Numbered from the stretch's first letter, positions 45,939 to 56,077 are shown. The stretch is 64,000 nucleotides of DNA from Bilophila wadsworthia ATCC 49260 (GCF_000701705.1 NZ_JNJP01000005.1:85740-149739); one strand, 5' to 3'. The notes: generated by a model not told the origin, from the letters alone. A program made the numbers and translations.

Positions 45939-48900
45939 TTACGGCCTGCTCATGTCGAGCCGTTCAAAGGTATGGGAACCATCCGTACCAACGCGGATCT
46001 GCATGTCGAGGATGAGCGGCAACGCCGGATCGGACGTGATGTCCACGAGGACGGAGCCGTCCTGCTGTTCCTTGGCGGAAACGGAGAAATTGCCGTGCTC
46101 GCTGAACTCCACGCCGGGGAAGCATGTACTGAGGACACGGGGCATGATCAGCGGCGCTTGCGAGAAACACTGCATGACCCGGGCAAGCTGCCCTTCGGAG
46201 TGGGTCATGCCGCGCACCCGGCCGATGATCTCCGTGAAATGCGGGTTTTCCGATGTATTTTCCTCATCGGAGATGCTGAACGGGCTGGTGGCGAAGCCGT
46301 TCCCGTTGCGATCCTCGAATTGCATGACTGTATTCTTGCCCCGGCGACGGAAGTCCGTCACGAGGCCATACGCCGTTTCCTCATCAATGCCGCTCAGAGA
46401 GCCCATACCCGTAGCCACGGAGATGTCTTTCAGAGAGATATGCGCATGGGGGCGGGTCAAGGCGATGAGCTTTTTGGGGCTCAGGCCGAAACTGCTGCTG
46501 TTCATAAGTGCGGCGTCCATTACCGGCTGAGGCATATCCGGTGCCGCGGCCTGGAGCAGGCCCACATACATTTGGGAAACGGACTTGATGAGATCCGCGC
46601 CGAAGTGTTCGGCGCTGATGACCCTGGGCATGGGGCCGCCGACCATGGCATCCCAGATCTGCCGGTTGGAAAGCGGCTTGCCGCGGTTGGCCTCCAGAGC
46701 GGCGAGCAGGTCGGAAACCGAGGATTCCACCCAGTACGGAAGCAGGAAATCCTGCGCGCCCTGAGCTGTCTGGGCAAGCTGCGTATGGATGCCGCGAAGC
46801 TGTTCCCACTGCTGCGGTGTGAGCCGTTCGGCATGGCGATTCATCTGGACGTCGAAATCGGTGATGACGCCGGGGGCAAACCGGCCGAGACGGCTGAGAG
46901 GGGATTCCGCGTCACCGGGCATCTCGCACAGATGATTGATTTCGTCGTTAAAATACATGGGATCGACCTGCGGATTGTGCCCGAGCCGGTATTCGGCGTT
47001 CTGGCGCAGGTTGTTCATGATCTGCGTCGCGCCCATCAGCGGGGCGGTATCACGCGGGGCTCTCGGGTGCCCCACAATATGGAGGCAGGCCCCGGCGAGC
47101 TTGTGTGCCATGTCGGACTGCATGTTGGCGGAGACATTGGCGAGTTCGTCCGGCGTCATGCCTTCGAGGATGAAGTCGCACATCATGGGGAGCAGATCTT
47201 CGGATCCGGGCAGTTGCGCATAGCGCTCATGAAACGCGCAGAACCGTTCGGATACGTCCATGACGGCCTGCGTGAAGCGCCCCGGAGTTTGATCGAGCCG
47301 CGCCAGATTGACGAGCCCGGTCGGCACGGGCAGTTCCTTCGCCGCAGTGAAGGCCTCGGCTATGGCTCCGGCATCGCGCACGCCGTAGCGCTGGGCGATC
47401 TCCTTCATGACATCCTTGTCCGCATCGCTGAACCGTTCGGCGGGCAGCGCGCCGATGTCGTCCAACGTGTCCTTGAGGCCCAAGAGTTCGGCTCCGATGA
47501 CGTCTCCGGCGAGCTGGCGCAGTTGTGCCGCGTCGACGGCGTTCCCTTCCTCATTGGCCGCGTTGAGCAGGGGTGTAAGGGCCTGGCTGACGCCCTGATA
47601 GAACGGCCTCGGATTGATGGCGTCGGGCCTCAGGCCCGCGAGCGCGCCATCTTCGTTGATCGAATCGAAAACGGCCCGGAAGGCGTCCGTGTTGGCCTCG
47701 ACGACGTGTCCCTGCTCGGGGATGAGCTCGTCCAGGACGGCGTTGAAGGTTTCCCGGTTGGCGCCGGACAGGGCGCTGTGCTGCGTAGTGCTGAGCCGGG
47801 GGATGTCAAGGCCGTGCGAGCGGGCGAACTCCCGCAGCATAACGGGGATTTGTTCCGTATCTCCAAATACCTCGAACTTTGATTCGAGGAATTCGCTCAA
47901 GAGCTCCCCATCCTGCCGTTGGATTTCTTCGGACTGCGGATCGACGTCACCGGGCGTTGCGATCCCCATGTCGACTTTCTGTTCGCGGGACATGAGGCTG
48001 ATGAGCGCTCTGGCGTGTCCTTCGAGGCTGCGGAACTGGGTCATGCCTTCCTTGAGGAATTCCAAGCCCCGCATCCCGCCGAGGCCGCGTTGGATGGCCC
48101 CGTTGAGCGTGGCGAACTGGTTGGCGAGAGGTCCGAACTTGTCCACCGCGTTTTTCATGAGATCGGGGAGCATGTCCTGTGTGACCCCGCGCCGGGCCAA
48201 CAGCATGGAGACGGAGTTGCGGAGCACGGCGGCGATGTCGTCCGCGCCGTAATCGCCCTTGAAGCTGTGAGCCGCCGAGTTAAGCGCGTCGGCATGGTCG
48301 GCGATGCGTTCGAGGAAGGCGGCATCCATAGGCACGCTGTCGTTGAGGAGCTGCTCCACCATCACGTCGCCCGCGAGCATGGCGTTGATGTAACGGGGCA
48401 TGGTTTCCGCAGTGACCGGCGGATTCAGGTCGCCCGGCGGGTCCTGCGCCATGAGCGCGAACTCGCGGAGCAGGGGCAGGTTGTCTTCCACGAAGACTTG
48501 TACGGCGATGTCCATCGCCTCGGCCACACGCTCTTGAGACGGATAGACGCCGGGTCCGGGATTGTCGTTGAGCAGCGCCGTGCAATGTTTGATCACGGCA
48601 GGGTTGTTGGCGAGGGCGGAGCTGAAGTTCTGGGGCAATCCGGCGAGGGTCATGGCTTGGCGTATGCCCTCCGCCTTCCCGGCTGTCCGCATCATGAAGC
48701 CGCGCACGGCATCCTGCCGTTCGGCGGGCGTCGCAAGCGTGGGCATGTTTGTGGCGAAGCTCATGGCCAGCCCCTGCATGTTGTCCCGCCCGAGCGTGGG
48801 AAGAGCCTCTTTGAGCGTGGCGATCATGTCCTTGCCGTTGGGAAGCTGCGGCAACAAGCCGAGCATATCGTCTTTCAGCGATGACAGGATATCGATGTCC

Positions 48901-49574
48901 GCCGCATTGGCGTCGCGGAAGGCCGTCTGGAGCCGGGTAAAGGCGCCTTCGGTCCCGTGGGCTTCCATATCGGCCCGCAACTGGTGGGCAAAGAAGCCGT
49001 TGGCGCCCGCGAGGGGCTGGTTGAGGCGAGTGAGGGCCGTGGTCATGGCCGCGCCGCGCGTTCCAAGGCCGGGAAGCTGCGTGAGGACACCGACATTTTG
49101 TGGGATGACCTTCTCGCAAAGATACGTCCGTACGGCGTCACGTTGGCCCTGCGGACTGCCGAGATCCAGATTGCGGACCAGCGCGAACTGGGCGAAGGAG
49201 GTGGCGTGCCCGGCAGGAAGCGCGTTGCCGTCGGCGAGCTGGCGGCCTGCGGCAAGAGCTTCGTCATACAGGACTGAATCGCGCACGAGTTTGACGTCTT
49301 CCGCAGTGAGGGGCTTGCCCCCTTCAAGCTTCGCGTTGAGCATTCCCCGTATATCGGCGTTGATGTTGTGGAACTGCGGGGATTGATCAAGGGCGTTCAA
49401 GAATGCCGTGACCGTGGCACGGTTTTCTTCGGCCTTGGCGCTGCGGGAAAGCTTATGGATTCCGTGCAGCGAGGAAGTATCGCCGACGGATTCACCACCG
49501 TTTTGAAGAAAAAGAGACGCGGAATCGCCAACCGTGTTGGCACTATTGAAGAACTGCTGAAGGGAAACAGGCAT
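45939..49574 (-). CDS. Large protein, candidate type III secreted effector
   Basis: The 1211-residue protein resembles no enzyme family I recognise. Its N-terminus (MPVSLQQFFNSANTVGDSAS and onward to about 45) is rich in Ser, Asn, Gln and Thr with few charges, as in type III secretion signals. The body is almost wholly alpha-helical and soluble, with no signal peptide, membrane segment or obvious repeat. The last 200 residues (SLKDISVATGMGSLSGIDEE onward) look like a separate alpha/beta domain. It is the only gene following a CesT-like secretion chaperone gene (171-bp gap), on the same strand, and has its own terminator and RBS AGGAGG. Effector status is inferred from this pairing; no secretion apparatus gene is in the window. 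Confidence 0.6.
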   Translation of the reverse strand: MPVSLQQFFNSANTVGDSASLFLQNGGESVGDTSSLHGIHKLSRSAKAEENRATVTAFLNALDQSPQFHNINADIRGMLNAKLEGGKPLTAEDVKLVRDSVLYDEALAAGRQLADGNALPAGHATSFAQFALVRNLDLGSPQGQRDAVRTYLCEKVIPQNVGVLTQLPGLGTRGAAMTTALTRLNQPLAGANGFFAHQLRADMEAHGTEGAFTRLQTAFRDANAADIDILSSLKDDMLGLLPQLPNGKDMIATLKEALPTLGRDNMQGLAMSFATNMPTLATPAERQDAVRGFMMRTAGKAEGIRQAMTLAGLPQNFSSALANNPAVIKHCTALLNDNPGPGVYPSQERVAEAMDIAVQVFVEDNLPLLREFALMAQDPPGDLNPPVTAETMPRYINAMLAGDVMVEQLLNDSVPMDAAFLERIADHADALNSAAHSFKGDYGADDIAAVLRNSVSMLLARRGVTQDMLPDLMKNAVDKFGPLANQFATLNGAIQRGLGGMRGLEFLKEGMTQFRSLEGHARALISLMSREQKVDMGIATPGDVDPQSEEIQRQDGELLSEFLESKFEVFGDTEQIPVMLREFARSHGLDIPRLSTTQHSALSGANRETFNAVLDELIPEQGHVVEANTDAFRAVFDSINEDGALAGLRPDAINPRPFYQGVSQALTPLLNAANEEGNAVDAAQLRQLAGDVIGAELLGLKDTLDDIGALPAERFSDADKDVMKEIAQRYGVRDAGAIAEAFTAAKELPVPTGLVNLARLDQTPGRFTQAVMDVSERFCAFHERYAQLPGSEDLLPMMCDFILEGMTPDELANVSANMQSDMAHKLAGACLHIVGHPRAPRDTAPLMGATQIMNNLRQNAEYRLGHNPQVDPMYFNDEINHLCEMPGDAESPLSRLGRFAPGVITDFDVQMNRHAERLTPQQWEQLRGIHTQLAQTAQGAQDFLLPYWVESSVSDLLAALEANRGKPLSNRQIWDAMVGGPMPRVISAEHFGADLIKSVSQMYVGLLQAAAPDMPQPVMDAALMNSSSFGLSPKKLIALTRPHAHISLKDISVATGMGSLSGIDEETAYGLVTDFRRRGKNTVMQFEDRNGNGFATSPFSISDEENTSENPHFTEIIGRVRGMTHSEGQLARVMQCFSQAPLIMPRVLSTCFPGVEFSEHGNFSVSAKEQQDGSVLVDITSDPALPLILDMQIRVGTDGSHTFERLDMSRP

Positions 49575-49745
49575 ACGGCCTCCTATAGCTGAAACAAGAT
49601 GCGGTGTCCGGTACGAAGCCGAGAGCGGTTACCTTTGAACTGCGCGCCGTTTTATGGCTTTCCTGCATCAATATCGTTTTCGGCTGGATGCACGCCATAT
49701 TGCGGCGCACCGGAGATTCCGGCGTTGGGGCACTTCTGAAACGCT

Positions 49746-50234
49746 CTAGACGCGGAGGAATTGCCCGGCGGTGAAAGACGGCTCCGGGGCTTCCCCTCCT
49801 TCGAGGACGGCTTGCTGCGCCTGTTCCGTAAGGGCTTCCTGTTCTTTGTTCATGGCGTCGAGGCGGGCTTTCCATGTTTCCGAGAACAGGACGATGTTGT
49901 TGACGGTTTTGAGGAAATCCCCGGTGTCGAGCCCATAGGCCGGGATCGGGAAGTTCAGCCCCACCATGCCGGTGGCGTCGTTATAGCTGAGCGCGCCGCC
50001 TTGCGTGTCCGCGAGGAGGAAGTTCGAGGCCAGCAGCAGACGGCAGATTTCGCCGTTGCGCCAGCCGCCGAGAGCGCCGACTTCAACATATACGATGAAG
50101 GAGTGCGTCGCTTCGATCCATTGGATCAGCAGGTTCCGCCCTCCGAGCGAAAGGGCGGCGGCCCCGGATGCGGACAAGGTGATGTCCATGCCTGTTTCTT
50201 TGCCCAGTGCCTCAATGTACGGCGTCGCGTTCAT
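49746..50234 (-). CDS. CesT/Tir-family type III secretion chaperone
   Basis: The 162-residue acidic protein has the class I secretion-chaperone pattern: N-terminal helix (NATPYIEALGKETGMDI), a beta sheet with LLIQWIEATHSFIVYVEVG, then ICRLLLASNFLLADTQGGAL, LSYNDATGMVGLNFPIPAYG and a C-terminal helix around ETWKARLDAMNKEQ. These are the residues conserved in the CesT/SycE fold, which dimerises and binds an effector N-terminus. RBS AGGAG precedes ATG 50234. A gene for a large protein lies directly downstream, as is usual for chaperone-effector pairs. Confidence 0.82.
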   Translation of the reverse strand: MNATPYIEALGKETGMDITLSASGAAALSLGGRNLLIQWIEATHSFIVYVEVGALGGWRNGEICRLLLASNFLLADTQGGALSYNDATGMVGLNFPIPAYGLDTGDFLKTVNNIVLFSETWKARLDAMNKEQEALTEQAQQAVLEGGEAPEPSFTAGQFLRV

Positions 50235-50612
50235 GGTTTCTCCTAAACGGTGAGAGTACGGCATTCTGGGATGCCAATAATGTTGATGAACGTATCCTTA
50301 TGAAAGGGAATCAGCAAAAAGCGATCCAAAAAACCGGAGGAAGCCGCTGCAGCGCAGAAATTTTGTTTGAGGGGATACCGGTTCCGGGCTGCGGAGAAGT
50401 GTTCACGGATCGCCACGTGATTATGCCTGTTTTTGGGATGGACGTGAAGGGCCGGGGAGTGGCGGCGGCTTTATCGGAGGAGAGGGCCTCCGCCGCACCG
50501 GGACAGGCTTCTGGCCTCTTGCCGCGGCTGCCGGCCCTGTGAGGCCCGTCGCGGGAGCATTACGGAAACGGCCCGCCACCACGGAACGGGCCGATGCAGG
50601 TTGGGCTCCGGA
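50235..50612. other. Intergenic gap upstream of the chaperone gene
   Basis: No credible gene. A short GGCCCG/CGGGCC hairpin at about 50572-50594 may terminate the acyltransferase transcript. The chaperone promoter should lie here but I cannot point to it. Confidence 0.4.
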
Positions 50613-51647
50613 TCAGGAGCCGATGACATACCTTGAGCGGCGGCCGAGCAGTTTTTTGATGCCCATGATCAGGAGGAGGCAGAGGGCCACTTCGCAGAAA
50701 AACGTGAACAGGGACACGAAGAACAGGCTTTCCGGCAGGAGGATGCCGAAAAAGGTGAACAACAGGTTCTGGAACGTAAACAGGATGAAGTCGTGCAGGA
50801 AGTACAGGGCGAAACTGTACGTGGCGATGAGATCGAGGAGCGTGATCCGGATGTGTTTGATCTTTTCGAGGAAGTGGACCACGCACGCGCCGATGGCTAT
50901 TTTCTGCATGTAATAGGCGGCCTCGATGTTCGGCAGGATTTCCTCATAGGCATTGATGCCGAGGAGTGCGGTGAAGACGAGCGAGAAGGCGACGAGGATT
51001 TTGATATGCTTGGCGATGAACGCGAGGATCAGGTCCCGGTTCATGGAGTAGAACATGCCGAGCAGGTATGCGGGAAAGAAGAATGCGTAGTTGTGGAAGA
51101 AACTTGTCAATTCCGTCCGGGGGATGAGCAGGGGGATCCAGACGGTGAACAGCGTGAGCAGGGCGAACCGTTCCTCACTGAGGCGCAACAGAAGCGGGCT
51201 CACGAGGAATATCGTGGCGATGAACGGGATGTACCAATAGGTCAGGACCACGTCGCCGTACAGCAGCGCTTGGAAAAATTCCCGGCATCCCGTCGCCAGC
51301 TTGGTGAAACGGGGCACCTCTCCCGTATAGGAATACCAAAAGAAGGCGTATCCTGTGAAAAAAACGGACAGGATCACATACGGAACAATGACGTTGAGCA
51401 GTTTTTTTCTGTAGTATGTCCGTAAGTCGAATTTCCTTTGAGCCAAAAAATGAAACAAATAACCTGAAATGAAGACAAAATACAACGTGCTCGAATGAAA
51501 CAGGACGCCACGGAGCATATCCAGAAAACGGCTCATGGATTCGTGGCCTTCAAGAGGCGGCACGATCCACATATGAACGCTTATAACGGAAAAGATGGCG
51601 AACGCCCTGAAATAGTGCATCGCCAGATCGAAGCCTTGTTTTTCCAT
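50613..51647 (-). CDS. Membrane acyltransferase (acyltransferase_3 / OafA family)
   Basis: The 344-residue protein has about ten membrane segments and the OafA/acyltransferase_3 layout: LAMHYFRAFAIFSVISVHMW with a His in TM1, FVFISGYLFHFLAQRKFDLR (with the following Arg-rich RTYYRKK), and WYIPFIATIFLVSPLL. Members O-acetylate or O-acylate surface polysaccharides. The catalytic-type SxxxF/RxxR residues appear only partly conserved by eye. RBS AGGAG precedes ATG 51647. It has no polysaccharide genes around it. Confidence 0.82.
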   Translation of the reverse strand: MEKQGFDLAMHYFRAFAIFSVISVHMWIVPPLEGHESMSRFLDMLRGVLFHSSTLYFVFISGYLFHFLAQRKFDLRTYYRKKLLNVIVPYVILSVFFTGYAFFWYSYTGEVPRFTKLATGCREFFQALLYGDVVLTYWYIPFIATIFLVSPLLLRLSEERFALLTLFTVWIPLLIPRTELTSFFHNYAFFFPAYLLGMFYSMNRDLILAFIAKHIKILVAFSLVFTALLGINAYEEILPNIEAAYYMQKIAIGACVVHFLEKIKHIRITLLDLIATYSFALYFLHDFILFTFQNLLFTFFGILLPESLFFVSLFTFFCEVALCLLLIMGIKKLLGRRSRYVIGS

Positions 51648-52028
51648 AAAGAGCTCTCCTGTATACCGTGAAGCCCTTTGTTGCACAGGGCTTTGATTGG
51701 TACACCATATACTGGAGAGGGTCCCCGTGTAAACAAGGGAAACGGTCGGGTTTCACGGCGGATTTTCGGGGAAAAAAGCGCATCGGCCAGAGGCTGAATG
51801 CCCGGCGGTACGTGTGGTCAGAGAGGGGGAAAGGTGCGAGCCGTGGAGAGCCCCGTTCCATCCTTTTTGATGCGTATCGGAACGCCCCGGAGTCAGTTCC
51901 CCACCATTCGGAACCAGTTGGAAAAGAAGGAGGCCGGGGGAAGGGATAACCTGGGCGGGTGTTCCCCGCTCTCAGAGTTTCCCTTCCCCCGGCCCGCCGC
52001 ATCTTAATACTGTGCGGAGCAGGAAGGA
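51648..52028. other. Intergenic gap with terminator
   Basis: Contains the terminator at 51932-51994 and the acyltransferase promoter region; no gene seen. Confidence 0.5.
51932..51994 (-). terminator. Terminator of the OYE-TRAP-amidohydrolase operon
   Basis: Perfect 15-bp arms (51932-51946/51980-51994) of GGGGGAAGGG polypurine type are followed on the minus strand by TCCTTCTTTTCC. It starts 34 bp after the stop at 52029. The loop is 33 nt. Confidence 0.75.
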
Positions 52029-52895
52029 TCAGCCGGAAATCCCGAGCAGCTCGGCGGCGTTGTCGTACAGGGAGCGCTGGAGGGATTCAGGTTCGAGCCC
52101 GGCGTTTTTCCAGTCTTCAATGGCCTGCGCGAATCCCCGGATGGGATAGCTGGTGGAGAAGAGGAAGCGGTATTTGAGGAACGAATTCGCAGCATTGGCG
52201 TATTCGTGGCGCATGGGCATGTTGCGCAGGAAGAAATAGCAGTCCGGGGCAAGGTAGAGGTTCGGGCAGAGCAGGGCCACGCCCACGGCCTCCTGCACCT
52301 TGGGCCAGCAGCCGTGGGGGATGACCACGTTGACCTTGGGGAACTTGCGGAGCATGGGCACGAGCGGCGTGGGATCGCAATAGCTGAGATCCGGGCCGCC
52401 GTAGGCGCTCATGGTAATGCTGACGAACACGCCGAGCTGCTGGCAGAGGTCAAGGATGGGCTCGATTTTGGGATCGGTGGCGTACATGGCGGGGCTGCAC
52501 CAGCCGGGATCAAGGGCCACGCCCTTAAAGCCCCAGTCGCGGACACAATGTTCGATCTCCTCAAGGGCGTCCGGCGCGTTGGGGGAGATGCCCGCGAGGG
52601 CTACGAACAGGCCCGGATAGCGGAGCAGCAGCTCGTTGACCTCGGCGTTGCTCACGTCGCCGTAACGGGCGTTGCCGGTGTGCCGCCCGTGCAGCACGCC
52701 TTTGGTGATCCCGGCGGCCTTCATTTCGTCGACCAGCATGTCCACGGAGGCGTGCTCCATCGAAGGGACGGGGAGGCGTTCAAACCCGGTGGGGCGCATC
52801 TTGCGGGGATCGTCGGGCACGGACTGCCAGTTCCTGACGATGCCGAGGTTCATGAAGCCTTTGTACGGAGGGCGGATACGGAAATCGATGACCAT
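52029..52895 (-). CDS. Amidohydrolase-fold protein lacking canonical metal ligands (paralogue 1)
   Basis: The 288-residue protein of the amidohydrolase-2/COG2159 type (ACMSD, resorcylate decarboxylase relatives) starts MVIDFRIRPPYK where relatives have a DxHxH metal site, so both His are Arg. The second His region reads FVSITMSA, and the late GSDYP motif reads STSYP, with Asp replaced by Ser. PHGCWPKVQE is retained. The paralogue at 58379 has the same substitutions, so this looks like an altered active site rather than decay. It is the last gene of the sigma-54-type operon with the flavoenzyme and TRAP transporter. RBS AAAGGA precedes ATG 52895. Confidence 0.75.
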   Translation of the reverse strand: MVIDFRIRPPYKGFMNLGIVRNWQSVPDDPRKMRPTGFERLPVPSMEHASVDMLVDEMKAAGITKGVLHGRHTGNARYGDVSNAEVNELLLRYPGLFVALAGISPNAPDALEEIEHCVRDWGFKGVALDPGWCSPAMYATDPKIEPILDLCQQLGVFVSITMSAYGGPDLSYCDPTPLVPMLRKFPKVNVVIPHGCWPKVQEAVGVALLCPNLYLAPDCYFFLRNMPMRHEYANAANSFLKYRFLFSTSYPIRGFAQAIEDWKNAGLEPESLQRSLYDNAAELLGISG

Positions 52896-53078
52896 GATGT
52901 CGTCCTTTTGCGGTGGTAGGCCCGGCGGAAAGCCGCTGGACACGGGAGCGTTGCCGGATGCTTTCGGAAGCGTTTCCCGATCAAGCGGGTTCGGATGTGC
53001 GCCGGGTTTTCGTTGATTCGGGAAGGGATTCCCGACCCGTGGGAACAACGGGCCGGGAAAGGGGATCGGGCGAGGGGG

Positions 53079-54083
53079 CTACTTGATGATGCCGGCCTCA
53101 CGGTAATACTTCTCCGCGCCGGGATGCAGGGGGAGGGCGAGGTTATCCGCCATGTGTTCGGGGACCAGCGTCTTCCACGTGGGCTGGACGGCGTGCAGTT
53201 CCTCAAAACCTTCCACGATGGCCTTGGTGATCTTGTAGACATCGGCGTCCGGCATATTTTTGCGGACGAGCATGACCGTGGAGTCGGTAATGCAGGGGAT
53301 GTCCCTGCCCACCGCGCCGCCGTAGAAGTCGGCGGGGATGACGCCGATGGACTGCCCGGTCTTGGCGGTGACGCTCTTGAGCACCTTGTCGGATACGGGG
53401 AGCCACTTCACCTTGGCGTTGAGCACGAGTTCCTGAATGTGGGACTGCTGGCCGGGGCCGAGGGTCAGGTAGGCGTTCAGGGTGCCGTCCTGGAACATAC
53501 CCACGCGGTCGTTGGCGGAAACGGCGGTGTGTGCGCCGCCCCATTTCGTGATGTCGTCGTAGGTGTACCCGTATTCGGCCAGCAGCATGGCGCCGACCAC
53601 GTTGTGCAGGGTGCCCTTGGCCCCGCGATCGAGGCGGACGGGCAGTTTCTTTTCCATGAGTTCGTCGAACGTGTTCACCGGAAGATCGGCGGAGACGATG
53701 ATGGACAGGCGCGAAGTGTCGTTCATGTTGGCGAGCGAAGCCACATTTTTGAGGGGCTTCTTGTACGGGGCCTTGCCGTCGCGGGCCGCCACGGTGTTGA
53801 AGGTCTGGGTCAGGGTGACGTCGGCGGCGTTCTGTTCAAGGCGGAGGGGGTTGCTGACCGAAGCGCCCTGCAGCACGTTGATGGCGCTGCCGGGATAGCG
53901 GTCGTTGACCAGCTTGCCGACCCCGGTGAGGCCGACATTCCATGTGCCGCCGAGCACCGCGCCGCCCACGGCCCGGAAGTTGATGGGTTTGGCGTCTTCA
54001 GCCGCGGCTGGGGCGGCGAAGGCGAGCGTGAGGCCGATGGCGCAAGCGCCGGAAAGCGTTATGGCCTTGTGCAGGAGGGACAT
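53079..54083 (-). CDS. TAXI-family TRAP transporter solute receptor
   Basis: The 334-residue periplasmic receptor has a signal peptide (1-28, ending PAAA) and the TAXI fold: FRAVGGAVLGGTWNVGLTGV, GASVSNPLRLEQNAADVTLT and PVRLDRGAKGTLHNVVGAML. It binds a solute, usually a carboxylate or glutamate-like acid, for the fused TRAP permease encoded 74 bp upstream. RBS AGAGGAG precedes ATG 54083; a longer frame upstream is not homologous. Confidence 0.9.
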   Translation of the reverse strand: MSLLHKAITLSGACAIGLTLAFAAPAAAEDAKPINFRAVGGAVLGGTWNVGLTGVGKLVNDRYPGSAINVLQGASVSNPLRLEQNAADVTLTQTFNTVAARDGKAPYKKPLKNVASLANMNDTSRLSIIVSADLPVNTFDELMEKKLPVRLDRGAKGTLHNVVGAMLLAEYGYTYDDITKWGGAHTAVSANDRVGMFQDGTLNAYLTLGPGQQSHIQELVLNAKVKWLPVSDKVLKSVTAKTGQSIGVIPADFYGGAVGRDIPCITDSTVMLVRKNMPDADVYKITKAIVEGFEELHAVQPTWKTLVPEHMADNLALPLHPGAEKYYREAGIIK

Positions 54084-54157
54084 GATGGACTCCTCTGGGT
54101 ATGTGGGCCGTGGCCCGGTGGAAGGTTTGTGGGCAAGAGCCCGGAAGCTGGGGCGGA

Positions 54158-56050
54158 TCAGGCGGCGCAGAGCCGCTTCTTGCGTGCGATCTGGATGAAA
54201 AAGACGAGGCTGGCCGTGCCGAAGCCGATGAGGTCGGTGAGGAGGCCGGGGTACACGAGCACGATCCCGGCCACGAACATCATGACCCGCTCGGCGGGCG
54301 AGGATTCGGTGAACAGCCATCCCTGCATACTGGAGGCGAGGCAGACGACGCCGAGCACAGCGGTGAACACGGCCTGCAGGATGGTGGCCCAGTCGCCCAT
54401 GAGCAGGAGCGCGGGCTCGAAGATGAAGATGAAGGGGACGATGAAGGCGGCGATGCCGAGCTTGAAGGCGGTGAAGCCCGTCTTCATGGGCGGCGCGTCG
54501 GCAATGGCGGCCCCGGCGTAAGCCACGAGGCATACGGGCGGGGTGATGCCGGACGAGATGGCGAAGTACATGACGAACAGATGGGCGGCGAGCACCGGGA
54601 CCCCGGCCTGCACCAGCGCGGGCGCGCCGAAGGTGGCGACGAGGATGTAAGCGGGCAGGGAGGGCAGGCCCATGCCGAAGATCACGCACGTCCCGGCGAG
54701 CACCAGCAGGAAGATCCCGATATGCACCTGCGCGAGCGAGCCCATGAGGTTGACGAAACTGAAGCCGAACCCGGTCATGGTCACGACGCCGATGACGATG
54801 CCCACGCAGGCGCAGCACGCCGCGATCATGAGCAGGTTCGCCGCCGCGTTTTCCATGGCGGCGAGGAAACGGGCCGGGGTGAGGCGTGTTTCGGGGCTCA
54901 GGAAAGACAGGGCAACCACGGCGGCGCAGGCGAGCAGGGCCGAGAAGATGATGCTCCTTCCGGCGATCATGAGGACGATGAGCAGGGCCAGGGGCGCGAG
55001 GTAGTAGAGCTTGCGCTTGATGGAGCGCAGTTCGGGGATGAGATCGGACGGCGTGCCGCCGAGCCCGTGCCGGAGCGCCTCAAAGTGGATCATGGTGAAC
55101 AGGGATAGGTAATAGAGCACGGCGGGCAGGAGCGCGGCCTTGCAGATGCTCAGGTAGCTGATGCCGGTGTATTCGGCCATGACGAAGGCGATGCTGCCCA
55201 TGACCGGGGGCATGATCAGGCCGCCGGAGGAGGCGACCGCCTCGACCGCGCCCGAGAATTCGGGCCGGTAGCCCACGCGCTTCATGAGCGGGATGGTGAA
55301 GGTGCCGGTGGCGTAGACGTTGGCCGCCGCGCTGCCGGAAACGCTGCCGAAGAGGGCGCTGCCGAAGATGGCCGCCTTGGCCGGGCCGCCCTTGGCGTTG
55401 CGGGTGACGAGGCAGGCGAGCTCGAGGAACACGCTGGCCATATTGGTCTTTTCGAGCAGTGCGCCGAACAGGATGAACACGTAGATGATCGTGGCCGAAG
55501 CGCCGATGGAGGACCCCCAGATGCCGTCGTTGAGCAGGTACAGCGATTCGATGATCTGGTTGGGGGCGAGGTAGAGGTGCCCCATGTTGCCGGGCAGGAG
55601 GTGCCCGAAGAAGGCGTACAGCAGCGCGATGCCGGACACGATCACAAGGGCGAGGCCCGCCACACGCCGGGTGGCCTCAAGGATGGCGATGATGAGCCCG
55701 GCACCCCAGAAAAGATCCCATGCCGTCAGCTCGTCGATGTGCGGCATCCTGTCCTGAATGTAGGAGAAGTTTGTGATGATGTACGCCGCAGCCCCGGCGC
55801 TCATGGCGATCATGAGGATGTCGAACAGGAACGACCATGCCGGTTCGGGCCGGGGGTTCTTGCGCAAGGCCCGGTTGGACGAGCGCCACAGGAACAGCAT
55901 GGAGAGCACAAGCCCCACATGCGTTGCCCGGACGATCAGCGGATCGAGCAGCCACATGCCCGTGCAGGTCGTGAGCTGGAACGCGCAGAGGGCTATGGCG
56001 AGGGCGAGGATGAGCGGGCGCAGTTTCCTGCGGTCGAAAACGGGAACCAT
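54158..56050 (-). CDS. TRAP transporter fused permease (DctQ/DctM-like, TAXI type)
   Basis: The 630-residue membrane protein fuses a 4-TM small subunit (about 1-150) and the 12-TM large subunit. Seen: NDGIWGSSIGASATIIYVFI, FGSALFGSVSGSAAANVYAT, SSGGLIMPPVMGSIAFVMAE, GMGLPSLPAYILVA and FAISSGITPPVCLVAYAGAA, all typical of TAXI-TRAP permeases. Uptake is driven by a Na+ or H+ gradient. It lies 27 bp after the flavoenzyme gene and 74 bp before the receptor gene, within the sigma-54-type operon. Confidence 0.95.
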   Translation of the reverse strand: MVPVFDRRKLRPLILALAIALCAFQLTTCTGMWLLDPLIVRATHVGLVLSMLFLWRSSNRALRKNPRPEPAWSFLFDILMIAMSAGAAAYIITNFSYIQDRMPHIDELTAWDLFWGAGLIIAILEATRRVAGLALVIVSGIALLYAFFGHLLPGNMGHLYLAPNQIIESLYLLNDGIWGSSIGASATIIYVFILFGALLEKTNMASVFLELACLVTRNAKGGPAKAAIFGSALFGSVSGSAAANVYATGTFTIPLMKRVGYRPEFSGAVEAVASSGGLIMPPVMGSIAFVMAEYTGISYLSICKAALLPAVLYYLSLFTMIHFEALRHGLGGTPSDLIPELRSIKRKLYYLAPLALLIVLMIAGRSIIFSALLACAAVVALSFLSPETRLTPARFLAAMENAAANLLMIAACCACVGIVIGVVTMTGFGFSFVNLMGSLAQVHIGIFLLVLAGTCVIFGMGLPSLPAYILVATFGAPALVQAGVPVLAAHLFVMYFAISSGITPPVCLVAYAGAAIADAPPMKTGFTAFKLGIAAFIVPFIFIFEPALLLMGDWATILQAVFTAVLGVVCLASSMQGWLFTESSPAERVMMFVAGIVLVYPGLLTDLIGFGTASLVFFIQIARKKRLCAA

Positions 56051-56077
56051 GATGACCTCCTCCGGTCCGCGGAGCGG

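Noticed and set aside
50207..50542. A 111-codon plus-strand frame between the chaperone and acyltransferase genes
   Set aside because: Overlaps the chaperone start, lacks a ribosome site and has no recognisable motif.
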